Assembly: GCA_903839695.1 (NCBI GenBank)
Contig: CAIMDI010000017.1
Location: 1-51,887, forward strand
Origin: Candidatus Tayloriibacteriota bacterium
Lineage (GTDB): Bacteria; Patescibacteriota; Minisyncoccia; Phycocordibacterales; PALSA-1337
Direction: 5' to 3'
Length of the DNA: 51,887 nucleotides
Shown here piece after piece: positions 46,204 through 51,887 of this stretch. Both the position numbers and the translations under genes were made by a program. Below the pieces are notes generated by a model. It saw nothing but the letters and a program-made list of their open reading frames with translations, had not been told where the DNA came from and ran no database searches. The first letter of the stretch is position 1; every line of letters starts with the position of its first letter.

Positions 46204-47781
46204 TTATTTGCTTCTTGCCAGAGGTAAAGAAAAGTAAAATGTACTACCTTGATCTATTCCATCAGATTCAACCCATATTTTTCCTTTATGATGTTTTATT
46301 ACTTCTTTTGAAATAAACATACCAATTCCCATACCCTCGGTATCTATGGTTCTTGCTTCTGTTGTTCTATAAAACTTTTCAAAAATAAAAGGAATTTCTT
46401 CTTTTGCTATACCAATACCTTTGTCCTGAACAGAGAAGACCGCATCATTTTTTACCTTTTTAATTTTTACCAAAATTATACCTCCGTCATTTGTATAGTG
46501 AATAGCATTTTCAATGAAAGATTGAATAACAAATTTTACCCTTGCTATATCACACATCACAAATAAATTTGGTTCAATATTTTTTACTAAATTTGTTCCT
46601 TTTGTTTGTATTTGTTTTGAAAGAGAATCTATTGCTTTAATTACTTCAGTAGATAAATTAGCTCTAACAGGACTATATCTATAATTAGAAGTCTCAGAGC
46701 TAGAAGTGTTAATTAATAAATCGGTTAATTCTACTAGTTTTTGACTTGAATTTTTTATATATTCTATTTGTTCTAAAGCTTTTGGGGGTAATTCCATAGA
46801 ATTAAGATTTTCTGTAGCCCATTTTATGCCAGTAAGAGGTGTGCGGAATTTGTGTGAAACTGTCGTAATGAATTCATACTTTACTAGATTTTTTCTTCTT
46901 ATAAAATCCCATGCTATTCCGCCAATTATTAATGCAATTATTGCTGAGATGATGGCTGTAATGCCAGAAGGATAACTAGGGAATACGTTCACTACCCAAA
47001 AATCAAAATAATTAAAAGTAATAATAATAACTGCCACAACGACTATACCTGTTGCGTATATTATAGCCTGTTTTGCTATTACTTTTATATTAAATAATTC
47101 ATATTTTATAGCACCATATATGAGCAGAATAGAAAACAAGACAGCAAATGACATTCCCCACAATGGGTCAATATCAATATTATAGATTAAGAAATTTGGT
47201 ATGAAACATAATAGATAAATAATGATAATAGCAAAAGTCACGTATGAGTATTTTTGTTTTTCGGATTCAATACTGGTAATAGATTGTGCTTTTGCTAAAA
47301 CATAAATCATATAGGGAAGAGCAATAATATAAAGAAAAATCAATCTTACCCAATTAAAAGCTCCTGGTACATAGTAATTTGGAAAATACATTTTATGCTC
47401 AGATTGAAGTAAAAAAAGATCGGGGTTTATTGAAAAAATAATAATTAGAGCAATACTAGAGAAATAGAAAAAAGATATAGAAAACAGATTCTTTTTATTC
47501 ATTCCAGTTAGTGTAAGTATTGCATGGACATTTGTAGCAACAACAAGAAACATTACTAGATTTAGCATTAATACAATTCTAGAGGCAGTAGGGTCGATAA
47601 TGTTTACACCAACGACATGAGATATGGCGAGAATTGTAGAAAAAAACATGGTTAAAGAGAGTATGCGACTACCATTTTTCTTTTCTCCTTTTAGAAAAAG
47701 AAATAAAGACATGCTGAGGGCGACAAGGGCAGAGAATATAGAGAGAATATTGTGAAGGATTAAGTTAATCTGATTATCCAT
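46204..47781 (-). CDS. Membrane sensor histidine kinase, multi-TM N-terminus
   Basis: 'TVSHKFRTPLTGIKWATENL', 'FIENAIHYTNDGGIILVKI', 'DKGIGIAKEEIPFIFEKFYR', 'GMGIGMFISKEVIKHHKG'. Confidence 0.93.
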   Translation of the reverse strand: MDNQINLILHNILSIFSALVALSMSLFLFLKGEKKNGSRILSLTMFFSTILAISHVVGVNIIDPTASRIVLMLNLVMFLVVATNVHAILTLTGMNKKNLFSISFFYFSSIALIIIFSINPDLFLLQSEHKMYFPNYYVPGAFNWVRLIFLYIIALPYMIYVLAKAQSITSIESEKQKYSYVTFAIIIIYLLCFIPNFLIYNIDIDPLWGMSFAVLFSILLIYGAIKYELFNIKVIAKQAIIYATGIVVVAVIIITFNYFDFWVVNVFPSYPSGITAIISAIIALIIGGIAWDFIRRKNLVKYEFITTVSHKFRTPLTGIKWATENLNSMELPPKALEQIEYIKNSSQKLVELTDLLINTSSSETSNYRYSPVRANLSTEVIKAIDSLSKQIQTKGTNLVKNIEPNLFVMCDIARVKFVIQSFIENAIHYTNDGGIILVKIKKVKNDAVFSVQDKGIGIAKEEIPFIFEKFYRTTEARTIDTEGMGIGMFISKEVIKHHKGKIWVESDGIDQGSTFYFSLPLARSK

Positions 47782-47842
47782 AGCATTATTTTAACACATA
47801 ATAATGTGGGTGAGTATTTTTTTATACCTTTTTTCTACGTTG

Positions 47843-47915
47843 TGCGCCCAGTTGGAATCGAACCAACGACCCACTCCTTAAAAGGGAGTTGCTCTACCGA
47901 CTGAGCTATGGGCGC
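47843..47915 (-). tRNA. tRNA-Lys (anticodon UUU), CCA not encoded
   Basis: Reverse complement GCGCCCATAGCTCAGTCGGTAGAGCAACTCCCTTTTAAGGAGTGGGTCGTTGGTTCGATTCCAACTGGGCGCA. Confidence 0.96.
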
Positions 47916-47964
47916 ATGCAAGTAATAGCACGTAAAATGATATTACCACAAAAAAGATAATTGG

Positions 47965-48333
47965 CTAGAGGGGTAGATCAAAAGCAAATGAACCTGCCCC
48001 CATAAATACTATTGATATTGCCATAGCAAGTAATAGTAAATAATAGTTAATTCCATTTGAAAGGAACTCTTTTTTGGTGATTTTATGTCCAAGTTTGATA
48101 ATCAAAATTACGACATTTATTGCTGCGGCCACTTGGCTGAATAAACCTATTACTAGGAATAGGGCCACTACGATTTCTACCGCCCCGTAAAGTCTGCTAT
48201 TGCTTCCAGAACTCTGTCCTTTGTCTAGTGTTTTTTGATATCCGAAGTATGCAAGAGTAATACCCAAAGTAACACGTATAATAAAAGGTCCGAAACCTTC
48301 AAACATTAATAAAGTTGGAAAAATTGATAACAT
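47965..48333 (-). CDS. DoxX-like membrane protein
   Basis: 'GPFIIRVTLGITLAYFGYQK', 'GAVEIVVALFLVIGLFSQVAAAINVVILI'. Confidence 0.7.
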   Translation of the reverse strand: MLSIFPTLLMFEGFGPFIIRVTLGITLAYFGYQKTLDKGQSSGSNSRLYGAVEIVVALFLVIGLFSQVAAAINVVILIIKLGHKITKKEFLSNGINYYLLLLAMAISIVFMGAGSFAFDLPL

Positions 48334-48368
48334 GTTGATATTTGATTAATTTAATATAGAGTAATGAT

Positions 48369-48872
48369 ATGATAACACAAAAAGCAGGGCACGAAAACAA
48401 TCAAACCTATTTGCTATTACACAATATACGCAGTGTTTATAATGTGGGGGCTATTTTTAGAACAGCAGATGCTGTGGGTGTATCTAAGATTTATGTTTCT
48501 GGCTATACTCCCGCACCAATAGATCGCTTTGGTAGGGAACGTAAGGATTTGGCAAAGGTTGCATTGGGAGCTGAAAAAACAATAGCATGGGAGTTTGTTG
48601 AAAATCCTATTATCTTGATTAAAAAATTAAAGAAAGAAAAAGTCGTAATCCTAGGTTTAGAACAAACAAAAAACTCTGTTGATTATAGAAAAATAAAAAA
48701 AGTCCCAAAAAGATTAGTTATTCTTGGTGAGGAAGTTTACGGAATAGAAGAAAAAATAATAAAATTATGTGATCAGATCGCAGAAATACCGATGCTGGGT
48801 AATAAAGAATCTCTAAATGTTTCAGTGGCTACAGGAATTTTATTATATAGTATTATCGATACAAAAAAATAA
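48369..48872 (+). CDS. SpoU/TrmH family RNA 2'-O-methyltransferase
   Basis: 'LLLHNIRSVYNVGAIFRTADAVGVSKIYVSGYTP', 'LVILGEEVYGIEEKII', 'IPMLGNKESLNVSVATGILLY'. Confidence 0.93.
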   Translation: MITQKAGHENNQTYLLLHNIRSVYNVGAIFRTADAVGVSKIYVSGYTPAPIDRFGRERKDLAKVALGAEKTIAWEFVENPIILIKKLKKEKVVILGLEQTKNSVDYRKIKKVPKRLVILGEEVYGIEEKIIKLCDQIAEIPMLGNKESLNVSVATGILLYSIIDTKK

Positions 48873-48880
48873 AAATAGTA

Positions 48881-49750
48881 TTATATTTTTGCTTGATGAA
48901 CATTGCAATAATGAGTACCTCTTCCTCCTACGACGATTCTAATTATTTTTCCTTTGCAATTTCTTTTTAAACAATTTGTACCAGTTTTTCTGTATGCCAT
49001 GTGCTGTTCTTGAAAATTTCCTCTTTCACCATCAATATTTCTATAATCTGACATGGAGTCGCCACCCAAGTTAATTCCTTTTTTTAATGTTGATTTTATG
49101 GCTAAAAATAACCTCTTCTTATCCTTTTCAGATATATTTTTAACAATTTTTTCTGGATTAATTTCTGCTCGCCATAAACTTTCATCAGCATAAATATTTC
49201 CAATTCCTGCTATTACACTTTGATCCATTAAGACTAATTTTATTTTTTTATTTAACTCTTTTTGTATTTGTCTGTTGAAAACAGGGAAAGTAAAATCATC
49301 ATTAAGAGGCTCCGGACCAATTGGTTTTAAATGTTTAGTATCAAACATTGTTTTGGTTTCCAAAAGTGTTACTTTTGCAAACTTTCTCGAATCACATAAG
49401 TCCATTGTTTTGCCGTTTGATAAATAAAAGATTAGGCGAATGTGGCGATTGAAAGGATCTTTTTTGTTATAGTCTCCATACATAACATGACCTGTCATTT
49501 TCATATGTATAAGAATTGTATAACCATTTGATAAATTTATAAGAATATTTTTCGCACGACGTGTCACATTTGATATTTTTGCATTAATTATTTTTTTCTT
49601 GAAATATGCAAAATACTTAGGATCCTTAATGGTTTCTGATCCATAAAAATATGGGCTATTGTATTCTGTCCAAACATCAGTAATAGTTAGGTTTCTTATG
49701 CTATTATTAAGACCTGAGACTGTTGTTTGTACTTCTGGTAATTCTGGCAT
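48881..49750 (-). CDS. mutM: Formamidopyrimidine-DNA glycosylase
   Basis: 'MPELPEVQTTVSGL', 'HMKMTGHVMYG', 'IAGIGNIYADESLW', Zn-finger-like C-terminus. Confidence 0.94.
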   Translation of the reverse strand: MPELPEVQTTVSGLNNSIRNLTITDVWTEYNSPYFYGSETIKDPKYFAYFKKKIINAKISNVTRRAKNILINLSNGYTILIHMKMTGHVMYGDYNKKDPFNRHIRLIFYLSNGKTMDLCDSRKFAKVTLLETKTMFDTKHLKPIGPEPLNDDFTFPVFNRQIQKELNKKIKLVLMDQSVIAGIGNIYADESLWRAEINPEKIVKNISEKDKKRLFLAIKSTLKKGINLGGDSMSDYRNIDGERGNFQEQHMAYRKTGTNCLKRNCKGKIIRIVVGGRGTHYCNVHQAKI

Positions 49751-49786
49751 ACAATTCTTATATCATATTTTTATTAAATTTGCATA

Positions 49787-51055
49787 ATGAAAAATAATAA
49801 ATACATTTTAATTTCCTTTATTTCTTTGATGGTTTTTGGTGTACCATGGCTAGTAAATAATTATCCAAAAAGTGCAAATTTCATCGATGGGCTATTTACT
49901 TATGTTAATGAAAGTTACGCACTTGTGTTCATGAGAAATTCTATAACAGTGAATCAATTACAAGATAAATATGATTCGGTTAAAAATGCAAAACAAAAAA
50001 TTCGCATACTCATAGCTCCTGGTCATGAGCCGGGTTATGGTGGGGCAGAATATTCAAATTTAAAGGAGCGCGAATTAAACGTTGAAGTTTCTAAATATTT
50101 GAAGGATTTTTTTACTAGAGATAATCATTATGAGGTGATTATAACTAGAAATAATAATTCCTGGGATTCTGAAATTCAGAAATATTTTACAGATAATTGG
50201 AATGAAATTATTTCTTTCACAAAGAAAAATAAAGAAGATATGATTCATTTAGTAAATACTGGTTCGATTGTTAAGGTTGTTGATGGAGTAAAGCATAATG
50301 CAGCGGCAGCTAATGTTGCTTTAAGGCTTTTTGGTATAAACAAATGGGTAAACGAGAATAAAATAGATATAGCAATTCACATTCACTTCAATGATTATCC
50401 AAGAAGAAATTCATCAATACAGGGTGATTATTCTGGTTTTTCTATTTATGTTCCTGAAAAACAATATTCAAATAGCACAACAACAAAGATTATCGCTGAT
50501 GCTGTAATGAAAAGACTTTCTAAATATAATGCTATAAGTAATATGCCTAAAGAAAATTCGGGAGTTACAGAAGATCAGGACCTTATTGCTATCGGTACTT
50601 TCAACACTCTTGATGCTCCTAGTATGTTAATAGAATACGGATATATTTATGAAACTCAATTTGCTGATGTAAAATCAAGAGAAATGATTTTGAAAGATTT
50701 GGCATTTCAAACATATTTGGGTGTGCAAGATTTTTTTGATGCACCAGATAATCCAGCTATTGCATATGATACGGTGATGTTACCTCATTTATGGAAGGAT
50801 AGTTTTGATATTAAAAATTTTGATAGGGGTGATGTATTGTCATTGCAAACTGCGCTTACTGTAGAGGGTTTTTATCCCGGAGAAGGAAAGACAAAAAATG
50901 ATTGTCCGATAACTGGAAAATTTGGTCCATGCACTATTCAGGCTTTAAGTAATTTTCAAAAAAAGTATGGTATCAATGACGAAAAGGGAATGGTTGGTAA
51001 TAAAACTATAAATATTCTTAATACAACATATTCACCTAGTTTAAGGCAAATTTGA
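49787..51055 (+). CDS. N-acetylmuramoyl-L-alanine amidase (Amidase_3-like) with C-terminal peptidoglycan-binding domain
   Basis: 'ILIAPGHEPGYGGAEYSNLKERELNVEVSKYL', 'IHIHFND', 'MLIEYGYI', C-terminal 'TGKFGPCTIQALSNFQKKYGI'. Confidence 0.82.
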   Translation: MKNNKYILISFISLMVFGVPWLVNNYPKSANFIDGLFTYVNESYALVFMRNSITVNQLQDKYDSVKNAKQKIRILIAPGHEPGYGGAEYSNLKERELNVEVSKYLKDFFTRDNHYEVIITRNNNSWDSEIQKYFTDNWNEIISFTKKNKEDMIHLVNTGSIVKVVDGVKHNAAAANVALRLFGINKWVNENKIDIAIHIHFNDYPRRNSSIQGDYSGFSIYVPEKQYSNSTTTKIIADAVMKRLSKYNAISNMPKENSGVTEDQDLIAIGTFNTLDAPSMLIEYGYIYETQFADVKSREMILKDLAFQTYLGVQDFFDAPDNPAIAYDTVMLPHLWKDSFDIKNFDRGDVLSLQTALTVEGFYPGEGKTKNDCPITGKFGPCTIQALSNFQKKYGINDEKGMVGNKTINILNTTYSPSLRQI

Positions 51056-51887
51056 TTTAATAATTACTTTTTTTAATTCCTCTCTAGCAACAGTAGCATC
51101 ATCCCATGGAATTTTTTCTCCATTTGCTATCATTATGTATGGATCGGTTCCTTTTCCAGTTATCAACAGGGTATCCCCAGTTTTTGCACATTTTATAGCC
51201 TCTGCTATAGCAAGCCTTCTGTCCATTATTATTTTAGGCTCTTGATCAACAATACCTTCTGCCACATTCGCAACTATTTTATCAGGATTTTCATCATAAG
51301 GGTCTTCATTTGTAAGAATAATTTCATCACAATACGCATCCGCGATACGGCCCATTTCCTTTCTTTTCCAATTATCTCTTCCTCCACCAGTTCCTCCAAG
51401 CACACATATATTCCTAGAGTTTTCAAATACCTGATATAGTTTTTCCAAAGAATCTGGAGTATGTGCGTAATCTACAATTACTGTAAAATCTTGACCTTCC
51501 AGTATCTTTTCAACTCTTCCTCTCACCCCGTTAAATTTCTCAACAGCACGTATAATGATTTCATCTGAAACTCCAAAATCTTTTGCGCATGTTATTCCGG
51601 AAAGGAGGTTGTATAGATTAAATAATCCAGAAAGTTTTGAATGCACGGTTTTTCCAGAAAAAGTAAAATCTATTCCATCACTTTTTATATTGAAAGGACT
51701 CAAGTCTTTTACACCGTAAGAAACTTTTTTATCAGAAGCGCATGCCAGGAAACGTGCTGATTCTTTGTCGTCCATATTAGCAATTATTGTCTTGTTCTTT
51801 TTGTTTGACTTGATCATTTCACAAGCAATTTTTACTTTTGCATTAATATAATTTTCATATGATCCATGCGAATCAAGATGTTCAGGA
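51041..51887 (-). CDS. murE: MurE-type UDP-MurNAc-peptide synthetase, N-terminus beyond the window
   Basis: 'HLDSHGSYENYINAK' just inside the edge, 'FNGVRGRVEKIL', 'VIVDYAHTPDSLEKLY', 'GTGGGRDNWKRKEMG', 'ILTNEDPYDENP'. Confidence 0.93.
   Translation of the reverse strand, partial: PEHLDSHGSYENYINAKVKIACEMIKSNKKNKTIIANMDDKESARFLACASDKKVSYGVKDLSPFNIKSDGIDFTFSGKTVHSKLSGLFNLYNLLSGITCAKDFGVSDEIIIRAVEKFNGVRGRVEKILEGQDFTVIVDYAHTPDSLEKLYQVFENSRNICVLGGTGGGRDNWKRKEMGRIADAYCDEIILTNEDPYDENPDKIVANVAEGIVDQEPKIIMDRRLAIAEAIKCAKTGDTLLITGKGTDPYIMIANGEKIPWDDATVAREELKKVIIKSNLP

Noticed and set aside
1-51887. CRISPR array, IS element or prophage
   Set aside because: No regularly spaced repeats, no transposase, integrase-island or phage structural genes; the Xer-like recombinase has the usual housekeeping form.

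Overview
The window is AT-rich and gene-dense and looks like a Patescibacteria/CPR (probably Parcubacteria) chromosome around the replication origin: rpmH-rnpA-yidC / dnaA-oriC-dnaN-(DciA-like). The housekeeping genes include a CCA-adding/poly(A) polymerase-like enzyme, xth, a Xer recombinase, rpsO, pnp, yifB/comM, uvrD/pcrA, rsmA, PBP1A, tyrS, ruvC, yebC, dinD, ruvB, pilB/gspE, tsaE, polA, holA, trmH-like, mutM and murE. There are two tRNAs and a ~12 kb type IV secretion-like locus (16.4-28.3 kb; VirB6-like, PrgI, split VirB4, VirB2-like). The most unusual signals are: (1) a short, GC-anomalous secreted-protein gene (42037-42522) whose transcript is a chain of perfect 5-8 bp hairpins between a consensus promoter and a strong terminator; (2) an unassigned, apparently multi-helix structured RNA locus at ~2405-2810; (3) a 6S-like rod structure with a perfect 15-bp closing stem at 39963-40111; (4) a recurrent promoter layout with an (extended) -10 hexamer 6-7 nt upstream of the ATG in at least 16 genes, implying widespread leaderless transcription; (5) an 11-bp perfect inverted-repeat operator in front of a wHTH-phosphoribosyltransferase gene. 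All calls come from reading the sequence by eye; no searches or folding programs were run.
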